Position numbers and translations under genes: made by a program
The notes under the pieces: generated by a model
What the model saw: the letters and a program-made list of their open reading frames with translations, nothing else
Told to the model about the DNA's origin: nothing
Database searches by the model: none
Source: Akanthomyces muscarius
Taxonomy: Eukaryota > Ascomycota > Sordariomycetes > Hypocreales > Cordycipitaceae
Direction of reading: 5' to 3'
DNA: 64,000 nt
NCBI RefSeq assembly: GCF_028009165.1
Contig: NC_079243.1
Coordinates: 4,960,001 to 5,024,000, forward strand
Shown: piece by piece, positions 36,034 through 47,104 of the stretch
Layout of the letters: each line of letters begins with the position of its first letter
Position numbering within the stretch: position 1 is the stretch's first letter

Positions 36034-37464
36034 ATGGCCTTGCAACATTCTCTTTACGTTTTCAGGCTAGCAATCATATCGACCACAACCTCCCAAAGCG
36101 AAACTGTTACACCCCGCCAGCGGGGACTAGGCTCTTTTCTTCGCGATCCATGGACTCAGATCATCATTGTTTTGTTCATATCTTTTTGCAACCCTGGCAT
36201 GTACAATGCTCTTACTGGCGTGGGTGGATCAGGCTAGGTGAACGGGACAGTGGCCGCCGACTCCAATGTGGCCACTCACGCCGCTACAGCTCTTGCTGCT
36301 CCCCTTCTTGTGGGCACCTTTTACCGTTACCTCGGTCCCCGCACGTCGTTGGCCCTCGGAGGCTGGACCTATGCAATGTACGCCAGCTCGCTTCTGAGTT
36401 TTAACAGGACCAAAAACGGGTCCTTTGTCATTGCGTCTGGCGCCTTGCTTGGTATCGGTGCTGCCTTCTTCTGAACAATCATGGTCACATATACCACCGA
36501 CCGTACAAGAGGTCGAGCGATTGGCCTGTTTTGGGTCATTTTCAACCTTGGGGGTGCCATTGGCTCTTTGGCTAGCTTTGAACTCAACGTCCATTCCAAG
36601 TCTGATACGGTCACAGATTCAACTTATATTGCCTACATTGTCGTCATGCTCCTGGGATGGGTGTTGTCAGCGCTAGTTCTCTCTACTGAGAAGCTTTCTG
36701 CTAAATATACTGGCACCAGGATCAGGCGCGAAAGGAAGCGGATTACGTGGGAAAATATGCGGAGCACTCTGGTGCAAACCACCCAAACTATATTGAGCTG
36801 GAGGAACTTGTGCTTGCACCCCATGTTTTATACTGCCAACGTTTTCTACTCCTATCAACAGAACAACGTCAATGGTTTGACGTTTAATTTGAGGACGTGA
36901 TCTCTCAATGGGGATTTGTATTGGATGGCGCAAATGTTTGGGGGCCTTTTCATGGGTTTTGTTCTTGATTCTGGCTGCTTTCGAAGGCCAGCCCGCGCCC
37001 TTATTGGCTGGTTGCTGCTGCTGGTGTCGGGCATGGCCGTCTGGGGCGGAGGATACCAATTCCAGCTTTGGAACGATGCGCGGATGAGCCATGGTCGCAA
37101 GCAAGACATTGACTACCTGGATGGCAAGAAATTCCTCGGCCCCATGTTTCTTTACATTTGCTACGGGGTATACGACTCCTTCTGGCAAGCCTTTTGCTAT
37201 TGGATAAACGGAGCTCAGTCGCACAGTCCTGTGGTCAACGCTGTGGTAGTGGGTGCTTACTCCGCGCTGAAACCAGCTGGGGGCGCTATGGCCTGGCGAA
37301 TCAATGCTGAAGGATATTCGGCGATGACATAGCTTGCAATGAATTGGAGCTTGGCCATTGGGAGTTTGCTGGTGGCTTTTTCAACTATTAACGTCATCGG
37401 GGAAGAGTTCCATTTTGAGTCTGATGCATCAGTAGAGCGGGAGGTGATACAAGAAAAGCTTTAG
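36034..37464 (+). pseudogene. UNC93-like / MFS transporter with four in-frame stops
   Basis: One reading frame runs from about 36034 to the stop at 37462-37464 and encodes a polytopic membrane protein of the UNC93-like (MFS) group. Segments include DPWTQIIIVLFISFCNPGMYNALTG, FVIASGALLGIGAAFF, DRTRGRAIGLFWVIFNLGGAIGS, YIAYIVVMLLGWVLSALVLS, ALIGWLLLLVSGMAVWGGGYQ and GPMFLYICYGVYDSFWQAFCYW. The frame is broken only by stops: TAG at 36235-36237, TGA at 36472-36474, TGA at 36898-36900 and TAG at 37330-37332. There is no frameshift. Each stop is one C-to-T or G-to-A step from a sense codon (CAG, TGG or CGA), the pattern left by RIP. Next to the second stop the sequence also looks a few residues short. 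The 5' end is unclear: an ATG at 36008 with a GT..AG intron (36032-36065) would be one base out of frame. Confidence 0.82.
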
Positions 37465-37569
37465 ACTCGACATCGTTTGCAGATAGCTGAACCCTAAAAC
37501 TAAGTAACCCTAAACCCGTGGCAACGAAGATGGGCGCCGTCCAACCGATTAACTAACTACTTAGAACAT

Positions 37570-39275
37570 TCCCTGCCGATCGGCTACAACAATGAGCAAA
37601 ACTAGCAACTTGACAATTAGCCCTTGACATTGGCAGCTTGTTCCCGCTGTTACCACGACTACCTCGCCGAGTCTCCTCTCACGGCCAACTTTGGCATGAA
37701 CATGGCCGTGAGCACGACGCATTCGCGACGCGCCGCTACTGCGACTTTGACGAGCCTCGTACTCGGGCGCCGAGGGAAATGACTTTAGAATCGTCAAGGC
37801 TTACTGGGTCCGTCGGGCGCGAGCTTCTCGCTGCAAGGGACCCGGCTGCGGTGTCGATGCCGCCGACCAGTTTTGGTGGTTCCAGCGGGCGGACCTCGAA
37901 CCTCGTAGGCAAGTTGGAACCTGCGGTGGTTGTTACGAGGAACGCGTCCTGGCGTCGCCATTTCCCGAGCGCCTTGCGCGCATGCCGACACCGCAGCTGG
38001 CGGGCCAGACCTTTGAGTACAGGTGACCTAGCGGTTTGCTCGTGATAAGCTGCTTGGTGGGACGGACGACTGGGCCCAAATCTCCAGCTGGCTCCTCTTT
38101 CGCGAAAGCCTTCCCAGATGCACGGGGATTGCCGAGGCGCAGAGCGCGTCATAATGATGGCATAAACTGCCGAGCCCCGGAGTTTGATTCCTTTCCTGAC
38201 TTGCGAGGCGTGCTAGTATGACGCCGTTCCTGGTGCAGCTGCCGATGGCCACTTTCAGCTAACTTCTCTCGTGCTACCACCCAGCATAGCCTTGTTTGGT
38301 GTGGCCAGTAGCAATACACCACTGCGTGGTTGTGTTTGACTAGGCCAGGCGTATCAAGAACCGAGCTGTATCTCATATCGCCGCGCAAGCCATCACTCAG
38401 AATCCCTTCCGTCGGAGACAGCGAACACAATCTCAATTATGGTATCCTTTGATGCCGGCTCCTGTTGAGGTCGACATCTGCCCGGCGTGCCACACGTGCT
38501 TCTTCTCGGTCCTCGGAGCAGGTTCTGTTCTGCAATGAACGCATGTCCCGCCAGGTCAGCTGCGGCTGTGCAACATGATTACAAGTGCCTGTTATGTTAC
38601 GTTCACGTAAAGCAAGCTGGATACGGCTACAGACTCGGCCAACTTGGCGGCGGTCACCGGGTTTGTGCGACTGTTTATGGAGCTGACCCCATGCCATGGG
38701 AATAATCCCTTGGCCGGTCTCCGCTGACACTCATGCCTTGTTTTTCTGCTGGTCACGTTGTTGGCTCACAGCGCCCATTCAAGAACGCAGCTCAGTAGGT
38801 GCTTTTTGGAAGGGGCTCAAGTCTCGTCACTGTTTGAATGTGATTTTTACTCGGTTCGCATCCGAGACCTCTGGCAGATCGCGTGCATAAAAAAGGATCT
38901 AGCCGGCTTCAGCGACTTTGAGGAAGAGCGTGTAAATTGGCAGCGGACGTACCCCGGCATGCAGCAGCACCTCCAAATGATGAGCATAATTATGGAGCGC
39001 CAATTAACGCTCCTCAGGGCGTCTATCACCAATACGGGTGTGAAGAGCATTGTTGCTGCATATACCCCCGTCGAAATGTATGGCCACTATGGTAAGTTTT
39101 CAACCAGATGCAGCTATGATACGACGGCTGCTGCCCAAGATGTGGTGCAATTCAACTGGGGACCAAGTAGGAACGGAGCCAGCGCTGGACCGATGATGTC
39201 GGTCACGGAACTAGAGGGTCTTGGGAGTCGGTCGAGCACGGGCTGTCGTCTGCGTCGAGGACCAGAAGGGTAGCC
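37570..39275 (+). pseudogene. Decayed multi-CxxC (zinc-ribbon-like) fungal protein gene
   Basis: Coding-like sequence runs through this region in three frames. The first recognisable part is FATRRYCDFDEPRTRAPREMT (from about 37720). The frame then shifts to GNDFRIVKAYWVRRARASRC (37775) and CGGCYEERVLASPF (37922), ending near TFEYR at 38031. A third frame gives CEAC followed by a TAG at 38202-38216. Then one frame from 38452 reads VDICPACHTCFFSVLGAG (38470), is interrupted by TGA, TAA and TGA, and continues as CDFYSVRIRDLWQIACIKKDLAGF...NWQRTYPGMQQHLQMM to about 39110. Repeated Cys pairs and the order of blocks resemble a large hypocrealean family of unknown function with several CxxC ribbons. 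With several frame changes and at least four stops it cannot make a full protein. Confidence 0.6.
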
Positions 39276-40156
39276 ACTGATACCTCGTCGACGGCAGAGT
39301 TAAAGTTTAAAGACTCATCATCTGATTATCGCAAGTCTGCCGTTCGTCGTTCATTGGCCGCGACCGCCGAGCGATAGCCGACTTGTCAGTTATCACCTTC
39401 CGACATAAGGACGCAGTCTCATCCGAACGGCAGTTGGTTCAGACGAATTCGGTGCAGATTGGCCGGTGAGTCGGTGACACACCGCTGCTAAACCTCTTAT
39501 TATTTTTAGGGCTATACGAGCGCCTCTAGTCACTATTGTTATGGGGTGCGGAGTATAGCTTTCGAGGCCTGAGCATCACCTAGTGGCCGTTGTGGCCTGA
39601 CTGCCCTGACTGGCCGATACCCCGGCAGCCTAGTTGGTCGCCGATTGCCGTGAACTAGAGCCTGGCACCTGTCATTGGATCTAGTCCGTTCGCCGCAAAA
39701 GGGGCCTTTTCCGCAAATGGACACAGCGCAGAGGAACACTGCCTCAATTGGATCACGAGGTTGCACCAGTGCGATTCAATACCACCAATACGGTTCAATA
39801 TCTGGGCCCCGGAACGGCTAGTGCTTCGAAAATATCTTATACCTCCTCCATTCATATTGGCCATTTTGCTACCATGCGCGCCATTGGTACGCCGCCCGTC
39901 GGCGCCCGGTGGAGTCGGCGAAATGAACACCACTGTTGTACACTCCCCCATGCATGGCATTAAATCCGGTGATATAGAGCCTTCTCCGCATAGAAAGGAA
40001 ATAAATCCCATATGTGATAGATTATAGCCAATGATGGGGGTGCACTGTATCACTGCGATAAAAGAGAGCGATGCGCCGTGGTGCTTCTTGGTTTGCCAGG
40101 CTCGTACACCTCTTACACGCTCATTTATTTCCTAAAACTCTTTCACTTGAGCAGCG
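39276..40156. other. Intergenic region
   Basis: No gene is supported. Overlapping short open frames on both strands at 39539-40053 have no recognisable family features. It is the upstream region of the secreted-protein gene. Confidence 0.45.
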
Positions 40157-43100
40157 ATGCTCTTTAATACTATCTTTACGTTCCTTTGGGCAGTAGCCTT
40201 TGTTGCTGCATTTCCTTTCTTTTCTCTGCCAAAATGGCAGTCATCTCGTCGCAATGTTGAAGCGACAACAGTTGAGCCCCAGACGACTCAAGTTGCGCCT
40301 AGTCCTGCGGCAGAACAGGGTGGGTTCTGCGGCTGGGTGGCCGTGGAAGTGCCTGCAGATGACCAGTCCAAGCAGCAGACTGGACAGCAGACCGGGCAAC
40401 AAACCGGGCAGCAAAACAAAGATCAGAAACACGATGAGCCTTCTGCGCCCAGCCAAACTTTGGCTCCCAGCGTCCACTGGACCTGGGATACCAGCGATCC
40501 GAAGAATGTGGAGCCTGTCGCTCCCAGAGGCGATTCCCAGATGTATTATGGTGTTTCCGGTAAGTGAACTGTATCCTCGTGAAATTCAGGCTCTGACCAC
40601 GGAATAGAACCAACTCAGGAAGGCTACTTTGCTTTTTTGACTTATCGCTTTACGCTGCCATCAGTTAATCTAGACCACTCGGATCACGTTAATATTGAGT
40701 ACACAGAGAACAGCAATCTTGTCATCAAGTTCAAGACTTCAGAGTCGTTTGAGCGCGCTACCAGGAGCTGGGAGGCTGGCAAAGATTTATTGCTAATCGC
40801 GACTGCCAAAGGTTGTACCGGTCCGTCCACTGAGGATCGCTGCTTCTTCCGGGCGACCGGCTTGACAGTGGACCAGGAGAAGCAAACCGTTATCGCAAAC
40901 GGTGCACCTGAACATCCTGAAAATGTGATGGACTCTGCTGAGACCGAATGGGGTCTGTGGGCACCACACAACACGACTGCGGGCAACTTTACCAGACCTG
41001 CTGGAAGCTCTTTCAATTACACCGCCAATGCTTCCGGAAAGTAAGTGACTATCCTGATTGCTTTCTATCAACATATCATCGTGCTAAAAGGCTGCTCTAG
41101 GGGGTCTTCAGATACCCCGCGCGACAGCCACGGGTTGGCTACGGCCTCCTTGGGTCCCTCCTTTGACAGCACACTCGATGGCGCGCTTGGATACCATGAG
41201 CTCCGTTCCGAGTCTGAAGCTTTTCTTGATCAAATCATTGCCGATGGTGAAGCTATCAGCTCCGGTCATAATTCTACAAGTGCCAGGTGCGCCGAACCCG
41301 CCCCTGGAGAGCTTCGCCGACGCCGCGCTCTCCAAGCCCGAGGATTCTGGTCCAACCTCTGGAATGGCTTTGTGGACGCTGTCAAAACCGTATACAACAC
41401 TGTGGCGGACGCACTCACCATTCAGGGTGACTTCAACGAGCCCGTTTCCTGGGACCTCCCTGGAGCTGATGTCCCAAGAGAGACCTCGCCCTGGAGCGAC
41501 AACTCTATTGCACTGTTCAAGCACGAATCAGCTTCCGAGACGGGAGAGTTTCAAGAGCATGTCAACATCTACTGCGTTGACTGTGGTGTATCTGGCCAGG
41601 CCGTATTCTCTGGCAAAGCAAAGATTACTCCTCTCAAAGGCATCTTTGATGGTGAGCTCGCGCTTCGTACCAACATGAAGATGGTGCTCAAAGTCGGCGT
41701 CGACGCCCAGATAAAATACAGCAAGAACATCCAGCAAGATCTCTTCACATTTGGGCTACCCGGTCTCTCCTATGGAATTGTTACCGTTGGCCCATACATT
41801 TCTGTGGCCGCCAAGGTTGGCCTGGAAGCGGCGGCCAAGGGCAAGCTCCTGGTCGGTGGCGAAATGGGCCTCACGCAGGCATCCGCCGTGCTTTACATCT
41901 TTGAGCCGAGCAGAAGCACGGCGGCTGGATGGACGCCCTACTTCAAGCCTGTTCTGGAAGCCGAGGGCGAGATCATGCTGGCTGCCAGTGCGGCGCTTCC
42001 TATTGGCATCAAGGTCGGCCTCAAGATCGCCTCGTTTGAGACTGCGTTGGGAATTATGGAGGAGCCCGCTATCAGTGCTGTTGCTCAGGTTGCGGGCTCA
42101 GCAAGTTACGACAAGGTGAACGGCTTTCAGGGAGGGTTCACGGAATTTGATGGTTGCGCCGGTATCAGCACCAGCTTGAACTGGAGCAACAAGTTGTCTC
42201 TCGACATTCTTGGTATCACTTCCAAGGTGCTTCACGACACGGGACTCCAGCCCATCGTAAAGGGTTGCCTGAAGTAAGTTCAAGTTGGGCGTTTACAGTG
42301 CATACACTGACGATTTTATAGTCTCAAGAAGGCTGCCCCCTCCAAACCCAAGGGACCTGCCGTGTTCTTGGAAGTGCACAACCTTACATCTGCTGAGTCC
42401 CACCGCGTCACCAACAGTAGCGTGCCCGTCAGCTCGCATGTTGTTTCAACAATCAGCTCATCCATCAGCTCCCTGACCAGCTCTCCGATGAGCACCTTGA
42501 CCAGCTCCTCAGAGAGCTCCCCAACCAGTTCCCCAACCGCCTCGACAAACAGCTCGCGTATCAGTTCTTCGATCAGTTCTTCACCCACCTCGACAAACAG
42601 TTCTTCATACGGCTGGTCGAATGGCTCTTCAACCGGTACGGCTATCAGCCCTTCTATCAGCTTGCCAGTCAGCTTGCCAATTAGCTCTCCGATAAGCTCG
42701 ACCACTAGCTCCATGATCAGCTCTGCAACCAGCTACCAAAACAGCGTGTTACACAGCTCAGTAACCATCTCAGCAACCAGCTCAGCAACCAGCTCAGCAA
42801 CCAGCATCTCACCCCCACCTGTTGAAAGCAGCCATCCCAAGACCAACGGTTCATGTGATGAAGTGGACGACACAACCCCCCAGGTCTTCAAGAATGGCCA
42901 CAAATTCGATCTCGCACCGCTACTTACCACTATTGGTACCAGCATGGTGGCCTCCTGCAACGATGGCAACATTTATGTCGCTGCGGCAAGCAATGAGACG
43001 AACAAAAAGTGCAGCTCCATGTGGCCTACTTCCAAGGAAGCCATCATCCCGTTCGACGGCAGCCTGAATGTTATGCATTACTACGCGAGCACCATGAACG

Positions 43101-43402
43101 CGGTCGGCGTCTCGCGCCTGCGCTCCAGTCCTGCATACAAGATCCCCAACGATGCCGTCATCACAGTCCTTGTGCCGGCACCGGCCGCCGACGGGTCCTT
43201 CTTCTACATGGCCGCCGACGCGAGTGCGCAAGTCTTTTATCCAATCGTGTGCGATTTTGCCGGCAGCGCGGTGCCCCGTGTCTTCCTGGCCAAGGACCTG
43301 AGTGCGGGCATCAAGATGCTTGAGGGTGGCAGCGTGGCCGAGTCGATTACAGGTGCCCAGGTGGAAAAATGCTTCGGCTTGTCGCTGTCGCCGCAGTTTT
43401 AG
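40157..43402 (+). CDS. Large secreted Ser/Thr-rich glycoprotein (DUF7029/DUF7223-like)
   Basis: This predicted extracellular or wall-bound protein has no known biochemical role. Exons are 40157-40559, 40608-41040, 41101-42273 and 42322-43402, giving 1029 residues. It starts with a signal peptide (MLFNTIFTFLWAVAFVAA), then a low-complexity repeat of QQTG units (residues of about 74-88). A beta-rich domain (residues of about 135-280) includes MYYGVSGEPTQEGYFAFLTYRF and KGCTGPSTEDRCFF. A second large beta domain (residues of about 430-660) follows WNGFVDAVKTVYN. Residues of about 696-840 form a Ser/Thr tract, probably heavily O-glycosylated. The protein ends with a 190-residue folded domain (SHPKTNGSCDEVDD ... 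KCFGLSLSPQF). No GPI signal is seen. The two central domains resemble fungal DUF7029 and DUF7223. Those family names come from memory and need a profile search. Confidence 0.85.
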
Positions 43403-44025
43403 CTGGGTGGCGGCCGCCCGATGATTAGTGAGTTGTGGGCGGGGAATATGGTGGTTAGTCTAGGCCAGCGTTAGCCTTGATTGTTTTCGTGTAAATTTCC
43501 TGTAAATAACGTTAGTAGCTAATTAACATGTATATTCGGTGCCCTCTCTCTAATTCGCAGTAAGTAACCCTTGTTCACGGAAAGTGGTCAGCAAGTGTCT
43601 GCGGTCAGTGACTTCAACTGTTTTATAGATCGATGTACGATCCAATTCGCCGCTCTGGCGCGTTGGAAGATTTCCCGAGACAAAACAGGGCCAGAAGTAC
43701 ATCTCTGCTGCCAAGAAACAGGGTGTGATGGCCGCCGTGTGGCCCGCAAAAGCAATGCATATAATTCGGTACGTCTGCTGGCTGCTTACGGCTCCCCAGT
43801 TATCTGCACCACTTCCGAACTCTACTCCGCGATTCTATTTCCACCAATCGAGGGCTTAGCAAGGGCGAAATAGCCTGCTAGTTGCGAATATAAAGTCATC
43901 TTGCTGCCTTGCTCAGCATACGCACAAATACAAGAGTGCTGGCTCGTCAAAACACATCCTCGTCGTACATCCTCTGGATCAAGAATATTCATTTGCACAA
44001 CTTGGCCCGTTTATCGTCTAAGAAA
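43403..44025. other. Intergenic region between two secreted-protein genes
   Basis: No gene is supported. The downstream gene probably has its leader in the last 150 bases. Confidence 0.45.
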
Positions 44026-44646
44026 ATGCTTGTCAAGAGTCTTCTTCTTGCCATCTCGGCTGCCACGCTGGCCCTCGCTGGGAGCCCAGTAGAAAACGGC
44101 AACTGGGTCGAGGACCACCCCAGCTTCAGCACACAGCAGTGCGAAGGCGGCAAAGTCAGTGGCGACACCTTTTCCATCCCCAAAAGCCCCAACGGCAGCG
44201 GAGGAGGCGCCGGCTGCTCCAATGGCCATCTTCGCGCCGAACGCCGATACAAGGACGACTACTCTTCGGGCACACACCAGTTCGGCGGCACGTTCCGGAT
44301 CAATTCCATGTCGGGCAATCGAATTTCCATCAAGCAAACTTTCAACGGAGACTCTGGCCCTTATTTCATCATGGCCGTGGAGCAAGGCGGTCGCCTTTAC
44401 AGCGTCGAGGGCGGCAAGACGATTGCCGACGGTGTGGCCACGGTCGGTGCTAGCGTCCGCATTAACACGGTGCACAATGCCGACTTGAAGCGCTTCAGCG
44501 TTTACGTGAATGGCAAGGAGATGTTCCGTGATGACAACGCTCCTGGAGGCAGCTTCTATGACAAACTTGGAGCTTACACTACCAACAGCGGAAGTGGCGA
44601 TCTTAGCATCACGTGGTCGGATGTCCAGCTTTGGCACCGGGAATAG
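44026..44646 (+). CDS. Secreted beta-jelly-roll protein, polysaccharide-lyase-like
   Basis: This single-exon gene encodes 206 residues. A signal peptide (MLVKSLLLAISAATLALAG) is followed by a mature domain of about 187 residues. It contains GNWVEDHPSFSTQQCEGGKVSGDTF, HLRAERRYKDDYSSGTHQFGGTFRI, ISIKQTFNGDSGPYFIMAVE, FSVYVNGKEMFRD and a closing ITWSDVQLWH. The strand order, with ERRYKDDYSSG..QFGG and the K-Q-T-F strand, resembles concanavalin-like jelly rolls of fungal alginate or glucuronan lyases. I cannot identify the full catalytic set, so the enzyme class stays open. It could equally be a non-catalytic carbohydrate-binding protein. I chose this ATG rather than the upstream in-frame one at 43909 because it begins a perfect signal peptide. 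Confidence 0.82.
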   Translation: MLVKSLLLAISAATLALAGSPVENGNWVEDHPSFSTQQCEGGKVSGDTFSIPKSPNGSGGGAGCSNGHLRAERRYKDDYSSGTHQFGGTFRINSMSGNRISIKQTFNGDSGPYFIMAVEQGGRLYSVEGGKTIADGVATVGASVRINTVHNADLKRFSVYVNGKEMFRDDNAPGGSFYDKLGAYTTNSGSGDLSITWSDVQLWHRE

Positions 44647-44988
44647 ACTAGACATGGGTACTGTAGATAGAATCATGAGTTTGCTTAGGGGGAAGGCTTT
44701 TGTCTAGCTCATTGGAAATATAAATTCGGCGGCGTCCTCATGCTATGACCGCGAGGGTCTTCTACCCATCTAGGGTAGCTCGATGCAAGTGATAACTCAG
44801 TACATAAGCATACCTACGTAGGTAGGCAGGCGACCCCGCCATTTCTTAGCGTCCTTTTTTAGCGGCCAAGACCCCTCTGCCAGACGGCCCGCTTAATTGT
44901 TCGTACTGCCTGTAAAATGCTGAAGAAATTGTTCCAGCGCACAATTTGCCACGGCAGACAATTCATCTCAACACCAAATACTTGAATC

Positions 44989-46494
44989 ATGGCACAGAAC
45001 AAAACATCCAAGAGGAAGCGCAATGCCAAGGCGCAACAGGCGCAACAAGCGCAAAAGATAGCCAAGATGGAGGCAGCCTTGCCATCCCCTGCCACGGACG
45101 ACTTCGAGCCCAAGAGCCTACACTCTGTCATTTCGGAGGAGGAGCTCGACATTGCGACCGAAACTCTGATTACGCTTGCAAAGCATCCCAGCTTGACCAA
45201 ATCGAAGCTATGCAAAGATCTTCGTGTCGCAGTGTACGATTTCCGCCAGTCTTGCACCACGGGCGTCAACTCAGCAGGTAGGTAACCACTGTCGGGCTCG
45301 CGACTGGACGAGTACTTACCTTTTTCTCCAGAGGGCGCCAACCTCACGGGCAGGGTGACTGCAGCCCTTAGCGACGAAAAATATCTCGAGGCGAAGATTC
45401 TTCTAGCGGAGATGCGTCTGCGCAACGAAGAGCCCAAGCTTGGCGCGCTCTGCCGCTGGGTACGCGATCTCGACGTGGTTTCTCAACCGAACGGTGTCAG
45501 CCTTGACAGTCCCGAGCGATCGATGAAAGATAAGGAGCTACTCGCAGTACTGGATGCTGTGATGCGGGTTAGCTGCGCCGTCGACATGACGGCACCGCTA
45601 CCTTCGGACTCTACTTCACATATTTCATTCCAGTCGTCGTGGGACTTGCGCTCAGGTAGCGCACTTGACCAGGTGTACGCTTCTGTCCTCGACAAGTCCA
45701 TCTTTGCGGAAAACCAAGATGCCATCACGTCATCTCTGCGCATCCTCGAAACGGTACCCGGACACCTGCGGAAACCTCCGAACCGCCATGCTGCGATCTT
45801 ATACACAACCAAGCCCGATACTATACCACTGTCTCCCGAACACTCATCAATAACCTACCACAAACACCCAAACGTGCCAAACCTCAGCCTGATTAAAGAT
45901 GTCCTGACGCCTGACGAGTGCAAGGCGATCATTGCGGCTGGCGAAGGCGTCGAATTCTTGCCAGACGAGCCACTGCGGGATCGTGGCGACTCGTCTGTTC
46001 TGGCGCACAACTTTTACTGGATCATTGACACGGCATTCCACGACAAGCTGTGGGCACGCATCTCTCCCTTTATTCCTTCTGTCATTGACGGAAAAAGGTC
46101 GCGTGGTCTGAATCGCCGGTTCCGAGTCTATCGATACGTTCCTGGAGCCGAGTACCGAAGTCACATTGATGGTGCCTGGCCACCTTCAGGCATCAGTGCC
46201 GACAACAAATATATCTATGACAATTCGCCGCCAGACCAGAAGCAAAGTTCGCTCTTTACTTTCTTGCTCTATCTCAACGACGAGTTCGAGGGCGGTGAAA
46301 CAATGTTCTTCCTCCCGTCGCCGCGCGAAGGCACGTTGAATGCTTACCCGGTCCGGCCAGTGATGGGAGGCGTGGCACTGTTCCCACACGGCGAAACCAA
46401 GGGCGCTCTACTACATGAAGGCACTAGCGTTACAAAGGGTGCGAAATACATCATCAGAACAGATGTCGAATACGACGTTGAGCCTTCAGAGTAA
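44989..46494 (+). CDS. 2-oxoglutarate/Fe(II) dioxygenase, prolyl 4-hydroxylase-like
   Basis: This is a non-haem iron oxygenase that couples 2-oxoglutarate decarboxylation to substrate hydroxylation. Exons are 44989-45277 and 45332-46494, giving 483 residues. A basic N-terminus (KTSKRKRNAKAQQAQQAQK) suggests a nuclear or nucleolar location, and residues of about 40-240 are helical and unassigned. The catalytic double-stranded beta-helix occupies the last 200 residues. The first iron ligands lie in YRYVPGAEYRSHIDGAWP (HxD), the core strand is FTFLLYLNDEFEGGETMFF, and the distal His with the 2OG-binding Arg lies in GALLHEGTSVTKGAKYIIRTDV. All ligands are present, so it should be active. Whether the substrate is protein or small molecule is not known. 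No signal peptide is present. Confidence 0.92.
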
Positions 46495-47104
46495 CATGCT
46501 TTCTTCCAGTCAAAATCGCATACTATATGATGTAATACATATAGCGAACTTCAAATATAGAAACAATAGTAGAGCAGAAATGCTACAAGGAATACCACTC
46601 ATTTTATGCAAATGATCTTACTTTTGTGTATGATTGCGAGTTGAGCGGCTACCGAGCCCTCATAAGCCTCGATGACAGCCAAGGCCAATCAGCTTATGTA
46701 TGCTATCTACAAGTTCATAGAGAGTAACCACCATGAATAGCCACTATAGATAGCACTAGAGTGTAGGAGAAATCCTATGTTTAGTATGGTAGTTTAGGCG
46801 GCAAGATAGCTAGTAGTCTTGTGTCCAGAAGGGTGGCAGGAGAGGCATCGGCTATTCGGAAGCCAGAGTACACTTCCAGTCTAATTACCGGCCCTCATGT
46901 TTGAATTTCGACAGAGATGAGGTTTCTCAGCATTTCCAGGACTCAGGGATGCACTAGACCAGTAAAATAGTATTGCTTGAATAGGAAAATGTTCTAGCTT
47001 CAAAAAGGTAAATAGCTGTGCCACCCGTGTACCAAAGCTCAGCTGTAGCCTGATATTGCCAGGCCGTTACATGTCGCGGAATCAGAGCTGCTATCTTTCG
47101 CGGC
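46495..47104. other. Intergenic region
   Basis: No supported gene. It lies between the plus-strand dioxygenase and the minus-strand lectin-like gene (convergent) and is moderately AT-rich with short direct repeats only. Confidence 0.45.

Noticed and set aside
37491..37520. Telomere-like CCCTAAA text
   Set aside because: CCCTAAAA and CCCTAAACCC occur once each, not in tandem array, so this is chance and not an interstitial telomere.
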